From Hepatobacter sp965661165 (lineage in GTDB: Bacteria; Pseudomonadota; Alphaproteobacteria; Holosporales; Hepatobacteraceae): a stretch of 54,940 bases of DNA. The stretch's first letter is position 1, and each line of letters opens with the position of its first letter. Shown piece by piece: positions 1 through 8,972 of the stretch. Below the pieces are notes generated by a model. It ran no database searches, was not told the origin of the DNA, and was given only the letters and a program-made list of their open reading frames with translations. The stretch is from NCBI GenBank assembly GCA_965661165.1, contig CBFICL010000002.1, positions 1 to 54,940 on the forward strand, written 5' to 3'. The translations under genes and the position numbers were made by a program.

Positions 1-1
1 T

Positions 2-724
2 CGTCCCTATAAAAAGGTGCTGTGGCATGAGGAAGGCGCTTTGCCAGTTGGCTTACAGGGCTTCGGAGGGGAGGCGTGGGTGAGTCAAGGCTCTGAAGAC
101 GATTTTTTCATTCGTGTGATCCAAAAGCAGGCCCCCTTTTGGGGGTCGAGGGTGCATCTGGCCCCACGCGCTTCATGGATAGGGGCTCTTTTTAAGAGGC
201 TCTGGGCGTCTCCTGTGCGTCTGGCCTGGCACCTTTGGCTTTTTTTGGCTTCCCTTGTGGGGGGTGGGCTGTTCTATACGTATTGGCAGGAGCCTCGGTT
301 GCGGCATCAAGAAGCTGTCGGCATCGCGTCCTATCAGGAACTGACGAAAAAAAGAGCCGCTTTTCCTTTATCCCTCGCGCGTTGCATGCAGTGGATGGCT
401 GAGCATCAGCAGCATCCGTTAAGGGGATTGAAAAAAATAGCGCCCCTTGTGGGCAAGCATTTTCGCCTGCGTCATGTGTTCTGGCAGGCCGAAAAACCAT
501 CTGGACAATCGTTGGTGTTGGAGATGTGTCCGCAAACGCCCCATCCTCAGCAGGCTGTGAAGGATTTTCGCGTGTTGGTGGATCGTCTGAAGGCCTCTCC
601 CTATGCCGTGAACGTGGAGGTTATCAGTGATGGCGTTGTCAGCCAACCAGATGCTTTTTACGCCGGTGGGTTTGCCGACAATCATGACCGGGATATTACC
701 TTTGTGGTGAAAATAGTATGGTAA
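2..724 (+). CDS. PilN-like pilus/secretion assembly protein (5' partial)
   Basis: The reading frame is open to the window edge, so the true start lies upstream; the first in-window start codon is a GTG at 17. The visible part has about 60 residues of soluble sequence, one membrane segment (about residues 70-90 counted from the GTG, rich in Leu/Phe/Trp), then a charged helical stretch and a C-terminal alpha/beta domain of about 110 residues. This bitopic layout, with a PilO-like gene overlapping by 7 bp downstream, resembles PilN/MshI/GspL, inner-membrane platform proteins of type IV pili and type II secretion. The secretin and prepilin-peptidase-like genes near 36-38 kb fit such a machine. 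Primary similarity is weak, so the family call is inference. Confidence 0.5.
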   Translation, partial: RPYKKVLWHEEGALPVGLQGFGGEAWVSQGSEDDFFIRVIQKQAPFWGSRVHLAPRASWIGALFKRLWASPVRLAWHLWLFLASLVGGGLFYTYWQEPRLRHQEAVGIASYQELTKKRAAFPLSLARCMQWMAEHQQHPLRGLKKIAPLVGKHFRLRHVFWQAEKPSGQSLVLEMCPQTPHPQQAVKDFRVLVDRLKASPYAVNVEVISDGVVSQPDAFYAGGFADNHDRDITFVVKIVW

Positions 725-1317
725 AGACCTCTTTTGCGATTAAAGCTTATGGACTTCTTTTCTTGGCCTACACCGGGCTATTGATGGGGGGGGTGTGGCT
801 TTTGGTGCGGCTTGAAACACAAGGAAAAGCGCATCACCTGATGGCTCATCAACAGCGCATGTGCGTGCGTCTTGACAAAGAAATTCAGATTCTTCAATCG
901 TGCTGGCCACGCATGCAATTGGCTCGTCAGCCCGCAAAGAACATTACATCTCACGTGGATTTGGGAGAAACCATCAAGCAGCTTGCGCGCGCTGAAGGGT
1001 TAAGCGACCTTAAGTTCCAAATTATGCCCTATAAGCGCGTCAAGAAAGAGGGGGAGGTTCGCCGCACACGGGCGATTGTGATTGATTTTATGGCGGATCA
1101 TGATGGCGCCGTGGCCCGCTTTGTTGAGCGCTGTACCCAGGTGTTTAAAGGACAGCTGGTGGCCCGCAGTTTTTTGCTTGAGCGAGATGTGCTCGCCCAA
1201 GGGGATGGAGAAGGCACGGCCCTTTTGACGGGTTGCTATGTCTTAGACTGGGTGCTGCCCCCGAAAAAAATAGCTTTGAAACGGCGCAAAAAGGGGGTAG
1301 GATTTCGGGGTCAATGA
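718..1317 (+). CDS. PilO-like inner-membrane protein
   Basis: A 199-residue bitopic protein. The start overlaps the preceding gene by 7 bp, suggesting translational coupling. A membrane helix near residues 10-30 is followed by a helical linker and a small alpha/beta domain, then a very basic C-terminus rich in Lys and Arg. PilO/MshJ/GspM proteins share this plan: a short cytoplasmic tail, one helix, a coiled coil and a periplasmic ferredoxin-like domain that pairs with PilN or GspL. The architecture and the neighbour support the call more than sequence does. It could instead be an unrelated bitopic protein. Confidence 0.45.
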   Translation: MVKTSFAIKAYGLLFLAYTGLLMGGVWLLVRLETQGKAHHLMAHQQRMCVRLDKEIQILQSCWPRMQLARQPAKNITSHVDLGETIKQLARAEGLSDLKFQIMPYKRVKKEGEVRRTRAIVIDFMADHDGAVARFVERCTQVFKGQLVARSFLLERDVLAQGDGEGTALLTGCYVLDWVLPPKKIALKRRKKGVGFRGQ

Positions 1318-1333
1318 ACATGTAAGAGGTGGT

Positions 1334-1429
1334 ATGCGCACACTGTTACCCAAAGATTTTTATCTATTGATTTTGCTTTCTACGTGTTTTGCTGTTTTTT
1401 TATATTATTTTTTCTTCATTCTCAGTTAA
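1334..1429 (+). CDS. small single-span membrane peptide (31 aa)
   Basis: ATG at 1334 is preceded by an AGAGG Shine-Dalgarno-like stretch at a usable distance. The 31-residue product is a short polar head (MRTLLPKD) followed by an almost uninterrupted hydrophobic Leu/Phe/Tyr stretch to the stop. It fills the gap between the PilO-like gene and the ppiD-like gene on the same strand. No family is recognised. Small membrane peptides of this kind are real in many operons, but a chance ORF of this size cannot be excluded. Confidence 0.35.
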   Translation: MRTLLPKDFYLLILLSTCFAVFLYYFFFILS

Positions 1430-1448
1430 TAAGGGTTGAACGTAAGCA

Positions 1449-2930
1449 ATGTTAGAAGGGTTGAGACGTTGGAGCCAATCATGGTCAGCAAAGATGCTCT
1501 TGGGGGTTTTGGCGCTGTCAATGGTGGCTTTTTTTGGTTTTGATCGCCTGTTTTTGGGGGGCGGCGACCCTGTGGTGGCAACGGTGGGCAGTCAAAAAAT
1601 TCGCACCCGTCAGGTACGCCGCTTGCTTTCCCAGCGTCTTCAGATGATTCAGGCGCGGTTGGGGCGTGAGATGACAGTTGCCGAAATTCAGCAGAGTCAG
1701 GTGATTTTTTCGGTTTTGCGCGAATGCATCAGTCAGGCGCTGCTTGATTTAGAGGCCGATCGTTTGGGGTTGGTGGTTTCAGATGCCATGCTCAAAAAAG
1801 CGCTGATGGGCACTTCTTTTTTTCAAGACGATGAAGGGTGTTTTTCACAGGCAAAATTTCAGCGCTTTTTAAGAGAGCGCGGCTGGGAAGAACGCACCTT
1901 TTTGACGATGCAGCGCGAGGCCATGCGCCGACAGCAGGTGATGCGCACCTTGGGGTGTTTGGTTTATGTACCTTACGTGTTGCCAGAAATGAACGTGCTG
2001 ACCGAACATCAAGAGCGTTTAGGTGCTGTGATGCCATTGTCGCCGGCGCGTGTCGCGGTGTCTGAACCTTCACGCCAAGAGGTGGAAACCTTTTTTAAAG
2101 ATCACGCCGCACAGTTTGAGAAACCAGCGCAGTGCGGGTTTTCGGCCCTTTCTATTTCTCCGGACTTATGGAAGAAAGAGTCTCTCTCTGATACCGACAT
2201 GAGGAAGAAAATGTACGACCTTATGGAAGTGGTAGAAGATCATCTTTATGGCGGCATGTCGCTGGAAGATGTGTCCAAAAAGTTTGGTCTTTCTGTAGTG
2301 CGTGTCCCTCTTTTTTCCAAAGAAGGTCCGTGGCCCTCTGTGCTTACCAAGCGCTTTCAAGGGGATGATGGGAAGGCCCTGGTGGATTATGTATTTTCTG
2401 AAGATGTGAAGCGGCGTCCGCATGTGAAAAGGTTGTCTGAACGCACGTTGGCTGTGGTGGATGTGCAGGATGTGCGACCCTCTTTTGTGCCTCCGCTTGA
2501 AGACATTCGCCCTGAGGTGGTGAAGGCATGGAAGGTGTCACAAAAGCGCGTGCAGCTCAAACGTTATGGGGAAGAGATGGCGCAAGCCTTGATGAAAAAA
2601 GAGGGAAAGAAGGGTTCTTTTGCTTTGCTGCCGGCGGTGACGTTGTCATCCGAGAAGATGCAGGTGCCACCCAAGGTGCAAACAGCTCTTTTTGAAATGA
2701 AGCCCGGTCAAATCAAGGTGTCAGAGATGCGCGATGGGTCGCTTTGTCTTGTGAAATTGCTGGAGATTCGTCAGCCGGCTGACGGGGTTATTCAAAAGCA
2801 CATTGCCTCGCAAACAACCACGGTGCGTGACATGCTGAAAGAAGATTTTGCGTTGGCGTTTTTGTCATCATTAAGGGCACACTACCATGTTCATGTGCAT
2901 CAGGAGGCCTTGGCGCGGGCGGTGTCGTAA
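1449..2930 (+). CDS. ppiD: PpiD/SurA-type periplasmic folding factor
   Basis: A 493-residue protein with an N-terminal membrane anchor (about residues 16-35) and a short GGG linker, then a SurA-N-like chaperone region with the typical start 'VGSQKIRTRQVRRLL' (compare 'VNGQEISRGQFE' of PpiD). PpiD is an inner-membrane anchored chaperone working on newly exported envelope proteins near the Sec translocon. The middle region corresponds to the parvulin-like domain position but does not show a clear catalytic parvulin signature, so it may be a chaperone without prolyl isomerase activity. The length is a little shorter than the about 620 residues usual for the family. Confidence 0.75.
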   Translation: MLEGLRRWSQSWSAKMLLGVLALSMVAFFGFDRLFLGGGDPVVATVGSQKIRTRQVRRLLSQRLQMIQARLGREMTVAEIQQSQVIFSVLRECISQALLDLEADRLGLVVSDAMLKKALMGTSFFQDDEGCFSQAKFQRFLRERGWEERTFLTMQREAMRRQQVMRTLGCLVYVPYVLPEMNVLTEHQERLGAVMPLSPARVAVSEPSRQEVETFFKDHAAQFEKPAQCGFSALSISPDLWKKESLSDTDMRKKMYDLMEVVEDHLYGGMSLEDVSKKFGLSVVRVPLFSKEGPWPSVLTKRFQGDDGKALVDYVFSEDVKRRPHVKRLSERTLAVVDVQDVRPSFVPPLEDIRPEVVKAWKVSQKRVQLKRYGEEMAQALMKKEGKKGSFALLPAVTLSSEKMQVPPKVQTALFEMKPGQIKVSEMRDGSLCLVKLLEIRQPADGVIQKHIASQTTTVRDMLKEDFALAFLSSLRAHYHVHVHQEALARAVS

Positions 2931-2956
2931 CCCTATCAATTTTTAAGGAGCAAGGG

Positions 2957-3847
2957 ATGGCTGAACAAAGCGTAAGTCATGCCACCATCTTAGATGGTCG
3001 CGCGGTGGCTGATGGGCTGTTTCCCCGTTTTTGTGCCTTGCGTGAGCGTCTTGAAAAGCACCGAGGGAAGCCGCCGGGGCTTTGTGTGCTGGCTTTTGGC
3101 CATCATCCTCCCAGTGATCTTTATATTGAGCGTAAGTCTGACATGGCGCGTCGTTTAGGGTTTGTGTTTGAAGCCAAACGTTTTGACAATGCCGTGTCGT
3201 TGCCTGAAGCCTTGGCTGTGATTGAGACGGTGAATAATGACCCGTCCATAGATGGCGTGATCGTACAAATGCCTGTGTCACCCTCGGTGTGCGCCCACAC
3301 GCTTTTGGAATCGGTGTCCGCGCATAAAGATGTGGATGGCCTGCATGCTTTGAATCGGGGCGCGTTATATGCCCCTTCGTCACAGGGGTTTGTGCCGTGT
3401 ACACCTTGGGGGTGCGTGCAATTGTTAGATCATTACGACATCCCCCTTAAGGGTCGTCACGTGGTGGTGGTGGGGCGTTCTTTGTTGGTGGGACGTCCTC
3501 TGGCTGCCTATTGCTTGCGTCGTGATGCCACGGTGACCGTGACCCATCGTTACACCCAAAACCTTAGTGCACTTATGCGGCAGGCAGACATTGTATTTGT
3601 GGCGGCCGGCGCACAACATATGATTGATGCTTCCTATGTGCACCCGCAAAGCGTGGTGGTGGATGTGGGGATTCATCGCATGCCAGACGGTACCATCACG
3701 GGCGATGTGGATTTTGCCTCGGTGGCGCCGCACGTGAAGGCCATCAGCCCTGTGCCTGGGGGGGTGGGTCCGTTGACGGTGATGGGGCTCATGCATAATA
3801 CCCTGCAAGCAGCCTATGCCTCGTGTCAGCTTCCTTTCCATGTCTAA
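2957..3847 (+). CDS. folD: methylenetetrahydrofolate dehydrogenase/cyclohydrolase FolD
   Basis: A 296-residue bifunctional enzyme converting 5,10-methylene-THF to 10-formyl-THF using NADP. The catalytic Y56-x3-K60 pair lies in 'YIERKSDMA'. Other signature blocks follow in order: 'DGVIVQMPV', 'KDVDGLHALNRG', 'PCTPWGCVQLL', the dinucleotide-binding 'VVVGRSLLVGRPLA', and C-terminal 'PVPGGVGPLTVMGLM'. A good ribosome site (AAGGAG) precedes the ATG. The length is normal. The gene is followed by comF with a short overlap. Confidence 0.97.
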   Translation: MAEQSVSHATILDGRAVADGLFPRFCALRERLEKHRGKPPGLCVLAFGHHPPSDLYIERKSDMARRLGFVFEAKRFDNAVSLPEALAVIETVNNDPSIDGVIVQMPVSPSVCAHTLLESVSAHKDVDGLHALNRGALYAPSSQGFVPCTPWGCVQLLDHYDIPLKGRHVVVVGRSLLVGRPLAAYCLRRDATVTVTHRYTQNLSALMRQADIVFVAAGAQHMIDASYVHPQSVVVDVGIHRMPDGTITGDVDFASVAPHVKAISPVPGGVGPLTVMGLMHNTLQAAYASCQLPFHV

Positions 3848-4592
3848 CCTAGCACGCATTAACACCTGGCTGCGTCACGCCGCGTCCCTTCTTTTTCCGT
3901 TTCGTTGCCCCTTATGTCGCACACCTTTAGACAACCGAGGTCTTTGCGGCGCATGTTGGCGCAAGATCACCTTTCTTTCAGGGCCTTTATGCCAAACTTG
4001 TGGCACGCCACTTCCTTTTGCTGTGTCACAGACATTCACATGTGGAAGTTGCTTGGCGCATCCGCCCCCGTTCCAAGAGTTGCGTTCGGCATTTCTTTAT
4101 GATGAGCACTCGCGGGCCTTGTTGTTGCACCTTAAAAATCGCCAGGGTCTTTTTTTGATGCCTTTGTTGGCCCACTTCCTTATGCGCCTTGTGCCCAGCT
4201 TAACTGGGCCTTTTGATTGGGTCGTGCCTGTGCCCCTTCATAGAAGGCGTCTGTTTAAACGTGGGTTTAACCAGGCCGCCCCTTTGGCTCAACAATTAGC
4301 CCAGCGTTGTGCGTTAACCTATGTCCCGTTTTGTCTCAAGCGTCATCGGCATACACCGTCGCAAGGAGGGCTTAACGTGCGCCAACGACGTGACAATGTG
4401 CGTACAGCTTTTTCTGTGCCCAGCGCGTGGCAAAAAGAGGTGGCCGGCAAACGGATTCTGCTTGTGGACGATGTGTATACCACAGGCGCCACATTATCGG
4501 CGTGCACAAGAGGGTTGCTTGCTGCAGGGGCGCAAGGCGTTTCTGCCCTTACACTCGCGCGCACACCATTATCTAAAAATCCCTTGGGTTAG
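3816..4592 (+). CDS. comF: ComF-family phosphoribosyltransferase-like protein
   Basis: The N-terminus has four CxxC-type pairs ('CPLCRTPL', 'CGACW', 'CQTCGTPL', 'CGSCL') forming the ComF zinc-binding region, and the C-terminus has the PRPP-binding loop 'RILLVDDVYTTGATLSA'. ComF proteins are tied to DNA uptake and recombination in competent bacteria, though many are of unknown role. The ATG at 3816 overlaps folD by 32 bp; the ATG at 3840 also starts in frame and gives a more family-like N-terminus (250 aa), so it may be the real start. Convergent with murG, overlapping it by 4 bp. Confidence 0.93.
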   Translation: MPRVSFLSMSNLARINTWLRHAASLLFPFRCPLCRTPLDNRGLCGACWRKITFLSGPLCQTCGTPLPFAVSQTFTCGSCLAHPPPFQELRSAFLYDEHSRALLLHLKNRQGLFLMPLLAHFLMRLVPSLTGPFDWVVPVPLHRRRLFKRGFNQAAPLAQQLAQRCALTYVPFCLKRHRHTPSQGGLNVRQRRDNVRTAFSVPSAWQKEVAGKRILLVDDVYTTGATLSACTRGLLAAGAQGVSALTLARTPLSKNPLG

Positions 4593-5779
4593 CGCGCGCC
4601 TTTTTCTTTCATAACGCTTAAAATCAGCTCATGCATCTTTCGAGTCGCGTATTGGCCAAAAAGCGTGTGGAGCGTTGCTGCTTTCTTTTTAAGCTGTTCG
4701 GGTTGTTGGAGGGCCTTGTCTAAAAAATGCGCCAGACTTTCTGGGTGAAAATTTTTTTGCGCCATGAGAAATCCAGCACCGCTTTCTTCAACCGTTTGGG
4801 CATTGATATATTGGTGGTTACCTTTGGCGTGCGGATAAGGCACCAACAGTACAGGGCGGCCACAGGCAGCCACTTCACCGAGTGTGGAGGTGCCCGCACG
4901 GGCAATCACAAGGTGCGCTTTCGCAAGGGCCGCGGCTACATCGTGGATAAATGGTGAAAGGATGACGCGTATAGCCGGTGCGAAAGAAGCTTGGGCCGCA
5001 GAAAGGTCCTCTTCCCGGCATTGTTGCGTCACCACAAGCCGTTTTTGAATCTTGGTGGGTAACAGGCTTAGGGCTTGAGGGATCACATGGCTGAAAACGT
5101 GGGCGCCTTGGCTGCCGCCTAACACCAGAAGATGAAGAGGGTCATGGGCGGGAAAGTCATAAGGGGTGCGCTTAAAGGCCGCACGGGTGATGAATCCCAC
5201 CCATGTGTGGGGCGCCCCGGCGTTCGCACCTCGTTTTTTCCACCTCCTTGTTTTCCACCAGGTGGCCGTCTTTTCAAACCATGAAGGTCTTCCTTCGCGG
5301 ATGTTTGGAAACCCCGTGGCAATGTGGCGTGCAAACGTTTTAAGCCAGCGGTTGGTTTGTCCCATCACAACATCAGGTTGATAGAGAATGGTGGGCACAC
5401 CTATCATAAACCCCCACATCATAGGCCAAAAGGAAGCAAACCCTCCAAACCCCACAATCACCTGCGGTTTGTGTTTGTAAAGATTGAAGGGCGTGATGAT
5501 CCCTGTATACATAAACCAAAACAACGCCTTGATTTTTTGGTACCAGGATCCTTGAAAATGATAAATAGGAAACGGTTTGCATGATGAAAAGAACGCTTGA
5601 TGCTCTTTTGTGAGGTAACGCATGCCGCGCATGTCTGTCATCAGCGAGAGGCGATGGTGGGTGTGCATGTCTTCGACCATGGCGATGGCGGGAAACATAT
5701 GGCCCCCTGTGCCGCCTGCGGCTAGTACAATGCGCTTGGGGGCGGATGACGATTGTGAGGGTGGAGATGTTGCGCTCAT
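4589..5779 (-). CDS. murG: MurG lipid II synthase (GlcNAc transferase)
   Basis: A 396-residue membrane-associated glycosyltransferase adding GlcNAc to lipid I. The N-terminal 'AAGGTGGHMFPAIA' loop, the second glycine loop 'VLGGSQGAHVF' and the acceptor/donor region 'ARAGTSTLGEVAACGRPVLLVPYP' are all present. The usual H-E-Q-N block before the 'xTNR' motif reads 'LYQPDVVMGQTNR', a clear divergence at a normally conserved site. The presence of murG with uppP points to a peptidoglycan-making cell. It follows the exported hypothetical gene on the same strand with a 10 bp gap, so the two are probably co-transcribed. Confidence 0.93.
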   Translation of the reverse strand: MSATSPPSQSSSAPKRIVLAAGGTGGHMFPAIAMVEDMHTHHRLSLMTDMRGMRYLTKEHQAFFSSCKPFPIYHFQGSWYQKIKALFWFMYTGIITPFNLYKHKPQVIVGFGGFASFWPMMWGFMIGVPTILYQPDVVMGQTNRWLKTFARHIATGFPNIREGRPSWFEKTATWWKTRRWKKRGANAGAPHTWVGFITRAAFKRTPYDFPAHDPLHLLVLGGSQGAHVFSHVIPQALSLLPTKIQKRLVVTQQCREEDLSAAQASFAPAIRVILSPFIHDVAAALAKAHLVIARAGTSTLGEVAACGRPVLLVPYPHAKGNHQYINAQTVEESGAGFLMAQKNFHPESLAHFLDKALQQPEQLKKKAATLHTLFGQYATRKMHELILSVMKEKGAR

Positions 5780-5789
5780 AGAACGTACC

Positions 5790-6794
5790 TCATTGTTTGG
5801 CTTTATGTTCTGGCAAGGTTTGGTTGCACAGAGAGATGGCTTCGGTTTTTGATAGCTCCAAGGCTTTGAGGGTGCTTATCAGCATCTTTTTTTTCACAGC
5901 TAAGGGGGCCTCTTTCATATGAGGATAGCGCGCATAAAAATAAAGGATGGGATTGAGAGGGGATAAAGCGGACTCCATAAAACCGGATGCCGTGAGTCGC
6001 TGGGCCATTTTCTGCGTGTGATCAGCATGGGTATCCATTTGGTGGAAAAGCGTTTTTTGCAAGGCAGGATCTTTAATCTCGCGCAGCCGTGCCACAATTT
6101 TGGCTTCTGCTAAATCATCTTCTAAATAGCGTTGAGCGCGTTTAGATTCGCTGCGACATTTCGATTCTGTGAGCACAAGAAAATTGCCGTGTGCATGCCA
6201 AAAAATACCATCAAGCCCTTGGTTGGAAGCATTTTGACCATTAATTTTGTGAAACCCGAGGCTTAAAAATGTTAAATCTGTGACGGTTTCGCCCAAGCGT
6301 CCACGTTCGATCTTGTTGGCGTTTGACGAAGCACAAAGAGACGCAAAGGTGCGCTTTTCAGGCCCGTGCGCACCATGAAAGGTGATGGTGACAGAAGAAG
6401 TGTTGCCTTTCTTTTGTAAGGGCATGTGCTGCAGGGACGTTAAGGGATGTGTGCAGAGCGGAAGAGTTGATATTTGGTGCTTGTTATGGATTTTCCCAAA
6501 GGTACGCACGGCCATGGTGGCGGCGTGAAAAGAGGGAGACAGGGTAACGTGGCCCAAAAAATCTGTGGAAAAATGCGTATGCCGAAAGGCCGTCTTTTCC
6601 TTAAGCCTTGGGTTGCGCAGGGGGATATAGTCCACCGATGTCAGTTGTTGCTTTTCTGTATCAAACACGATAATGCGGACGCCCCTTTCCCCCGTTTCTT
6701 TGAAAGAAAATGTGCCCACATCCATAAAAAGAAGTGACAAGGCTGCGGGGATCGCACTAAAATAAAAGAGGAGTGTTGCATACCACATAGACAA
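5790..6794 (-). CDS. exported protein with PD-(D/E)XK nuclease-like core
   Basis: 334 residues. An N-terminal hydrophobic segment (about residues 5-25) suggests export or a membrane anchor. Residues 165-215 show the order expected of a PD-(D/E)XK fold: a helix with 'GRLGE' (E169), D195 in 'GLDGIFW', then a hydrophobic strand ending in E210-S-K212 ('LVLTESK'). A charged helical region follows (residues 215-245). Known members with this pattern include Holliday-junction resolvase-like and toxin nuclease domains. No overall family is recognised, and residues 26-160 are unassigned. It lies just upstream of murG and divergent from rapZ. The nuclease reading is inference from motif spacing. Confidence 0.6.
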   Translation of the reverse strand: MSMWYATLLFYFSAIPAALSLLFMDVGTFSFKETGERGVRIIVFDTEKQQLTSVDYIPLRNPRLKEKTAFRHTHFSTDFLGHVTLSPSFHAATMAVRTFGKIHNKHQISTLPLCTHPLTSLQHMPLQKKGNTSSVTITFHGAHGPEKRTFASLCASSNANKIERGRLGETVTDLTFLSLGFHKINGQNASNQGLDGIFWHAHGNFLVLTESKCRSESKRAQRYLEDDLAEAKIVARLREIKDPALQKTLFHQMDTHADHTQKMAQRLTASGFMESALSPLNPILYFYARYPHMKEAPLAVKKKMLISTLKALELSKTEAISLCNQTLPEHKAKQ

Positions 6795-6824
6795 CGGGTT
6801 TTATTACACGCTTCCTTTGAGACT

Positions 6825-7697
6825 ATGCCGAATCAGAAGAAAAAAAAACCAGCACGTGTTGTATTTTTAGCAGGGCTCGCCGGTGCCGGCCGGTCGCTGA
6901 TGCTGAAAACCCTTGAGGATTTGGGGTATGAAACCGTTGATAATCTTCCTCTTTTTCTGGCAGAATCTGTGATTTTTGGGGATGAAACCGCGCATGCCCC
7001 CTTTGCGTTGAGCATTGATTTACGGTCGCGCTATTTTTCTGTGCCGGCGGTGTTTGATTTGCTCGCGAATCTCAAAAAAAGAGGCGTTGAGTACCGGTTT
7101 GTATTTCTTGAGAGTGACGATAGCGTTATTGAGCGGCGCTACCGTGAAACCCGGCGTCATCATCCTTTAAGTACAGGCAAATCGTTGTCACAGGCCATTG
7201 AGGCCGAGCGGGCGTTGCTCGCGCCGTTAAAGGACGTGGCGGACCATGTGTTAGACACTTCGCTGCTGAATCCCATCGAGCTTAAGGGCCTTGTGCGCAA
7301 TATTTTTGGGTTTGCGAAACAGCGACCCGTGGTGTTTGAGATTATGTCTTTTTCCTTTGTGGGCGGGATTCCTCGAGAAGCCAACCTTGTGTTTGACATG
7401 CGTTTTCTCAAAAATCCTCATTATGATCCTAAGCTCCAATCACTGACAGGGCGTGATCAGGGGGTGCAAGATTTTTTATTCACTCTGCCGCTTTTTGAAT
7501 CTTTTGGCCAGCATCTCAAAGCCATGCTGAGTCTTATGTTGCCCTCTGTTGTGGAAGAAGGGCGCGGCATGTTTGTGATTGCCTTCGGGTGTTCAGGGGG
7601 GCGTCACCGCTCTGTGGCCATGGCCGAATCTGTGTATAAGTGGCTTTTAGCGCAAGAATTTTACGCCCACATACAACACCGAGAGCTGGATAGCTAG
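6825..7697 (+). CDS. rapZ: RapZ/YvcJ-family P-loop nucleotide-binding protein
   Basis: 290 residues. The N-terminal P-loop (residues 17-24, 'GLAGAGRS') is followed by 'LEDLGYETVDNLPLFL', a hallmark of the family, and the C-terminal domain ends in 'IAFGCSGGRHRSVAMAE'. In E. coli RapZ is an RNA-binding adapter for RNase E decay of GlmZ; in alphaproteobacteria the role is less defined. The P-loop lysine is replaced by arginine, which I recall as common in alphaproteobacterial members and not a sign of decay. Divergent from the nuclease-like gene, with 30 bp between start codons. Confidence 0.95.
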   Translation: MPNQKKKKPARVVFLAGLAGAGRSLMLKTLEDLGYETVDNLPLFLAESVIFGDETAHAPFALSIDLRSRYFSVPAVFDLLANLKKRGVEYRFVFLESDDSVIERRYRETRRHHPLSTGKSLSQAIEAERALLAPLKDVADHVLDTSLLNPIELKGLVRNIFGFAKQRPVVFEIMSFSFVGGIPREANLVFDMRFLKNPHYDPKLQSLTGRDQGVQDFLFTLPLFESFGQHLKAMLSLMLPSVVEEGRGMFVIAFGCSGGRHRSVAMAESVYKWLLAQEFYAHIQHRELDS

Positions 7698-7773
7698 GCG
7701 ACCCTTTTCAAGATTTTTTAACGGCAGAGCTGTTAGATTAAGCCTAAGGGGGGGTTGTGATGAGTTTTCTTTC

Positions 7774-8952
7774 ATGGCTTATGCGCACACTACACCGGTT
7801 GTGTATGCAGCCAAAAGGACGCCTCATGGTTTATTTGGGGGTCAGTGTTTTTCGCTTCACGCCCATGAATGGATGAGCCCTCTTTTGCGCGCCTGTGCTC
7901 AGGAGAGCCAAGGTCATGAGGCGCGCAGCGTTGTGTTAGGGTGCGTTTTAAGCGCAGGGCTAGGGCAAGCGCCCGCTCGTCAAGCCACCTTGAAGGCAGG
8001 CCTTCCTGAGCACACCCATGCCATGCATATCAATAAAGTGTGTGGCTCGGGGATGATGGCGGTGATTCACGCTTGCCAAGATCTTTATCATGATCCAGCG
8101 CAGCTTATTTTGGCAGGTGGCATGGAAAGCATGTCAGGCGCCCCTTGCCTTGTGAATGGCCGTTTTGGGTATCGTTTTGGCCACCAAACAGCGCAAGACC
8201 ATTTATTGTATGACGGTCTTGAAGATGCCTATGATGGTGAGCCTATGGGCTGCCTGGCAGAAGATGTGGCAGCCTCTCATCAGTTCAGCCGAGACGCGCA
8301 AGATGACTATGCCATTCACAGTGCAAAAAGAGCCCTTGAAGCAGAGGAAAATGGTTTTTTTGATCAAGAAAGGATGCCCATCAAGGGCCACAAGCACACC
8401 CTGGACCGTGATGAAACGTTGAGTCGCATTAAATTGGATCGTGTCAAAACCCTGGCCCCTGCCTTTAAAAAGGACGGCACGATTACCCCCGCTACATCAA
8501 GCGCGCTTGCCGATGGTGCATCTGTGCTGGGTCTGACTTCGTGGTCTCACCTTCAAAACACATCTCTTCAGCCACGTGCAGCCATTGTGGGATGGGCGTC
8601 TTTTTCTGGGCCTCCCCGTGCGTTTACACTGGCGCCCATTGGCGCTGTGAATAAGCTTTTGCACGACCTCTCATGGAAGGTGGAAGATGTGGATGCATGG
8701 GAGATCAATGAAGCCTTTGCCGTGGTACCTCTGGCACTCCAAAAAACGTTAGGCCTGTCACAAGACAATCTCAACATGTGGGGCGGCGCCTTGGCACTTG
8801 GGCACCCTCTGGGGTCTTCAGGGGCGCGGATTTTGGTCACCTTGCTGCATGTTCTTGAACATACTCAAGGCCGCCGCGGTGTGGCGGCGATTTGTATTGG
8901 GGGAGGCGAGGGGCTCGCCGTGGCCATAGAGCGTGTGGGTCATGAAGGCTGA
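7774..8952 (+). CDS. thiolase (acetyl-CoA C-acetyltransferase)
   Basis: A 392-residue thiolase of normal length. The acyl-accepting cysteine is C90 in 'NKVCGSGMMAV'. The 'EINEAFAVVPLA' block, the histidine motif 'GHPLGSSGARI' and the C-terminal active cysteine in 'CIGGGEG' follow in order. It condenses two acetyl-CoA to acetoacetyl-CoA or runs the reverse reaction; the AtoB/PhaA subtype cannot be decided from sequence alone. No other beta-oxidation or polyhydroxyalkanoate gene is adjacent, so its pathway here is open. Confidence 0.95.
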   Translation: MAYAHTTPVVYAAKRTPHGLFGGQCFSLHAHEWMSPLLRACAQESQGHEARSVVLGCVLSAGLGQAPARQATLKAGLPEHTHAMHINKVCGSGMMAVIHACQDLYHDPAQLILAGGMESMSGAPCLVNGRFGYRFGHQTAQDHLLYDGLEDAYDGEPMGCLAEDVAASHQFSRDAQDDYAIHSAKRALEAEENGFFDQERMPIKGHKHTLDRDETLSRIKLDRVKTLAPAFKKDGTITPATSSALADGASVLGLTSWSHLQNTSLQPRAAIVGWASFSGPPRAFTLAPIGAVNKLLHDLSWKVEDVDAWEINEAFAVVPLALQKTLGLSQDNLNMWGGALALGHPLGSSGARILVTLLHVLEHTQGRRGVAAICIGGGEGLAVAIERVGHEG

Positions 8953-8972
8953 CCAAGATTAACCCACCCGTG

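Noticed and set aside
6825..7697. RapZ P-loop Lys replaced by Arg as a sign of inactivation
   Set aside because: All other RapZ motifs are intact and, as I recall, Arg is common in alphaproteobacterial members.
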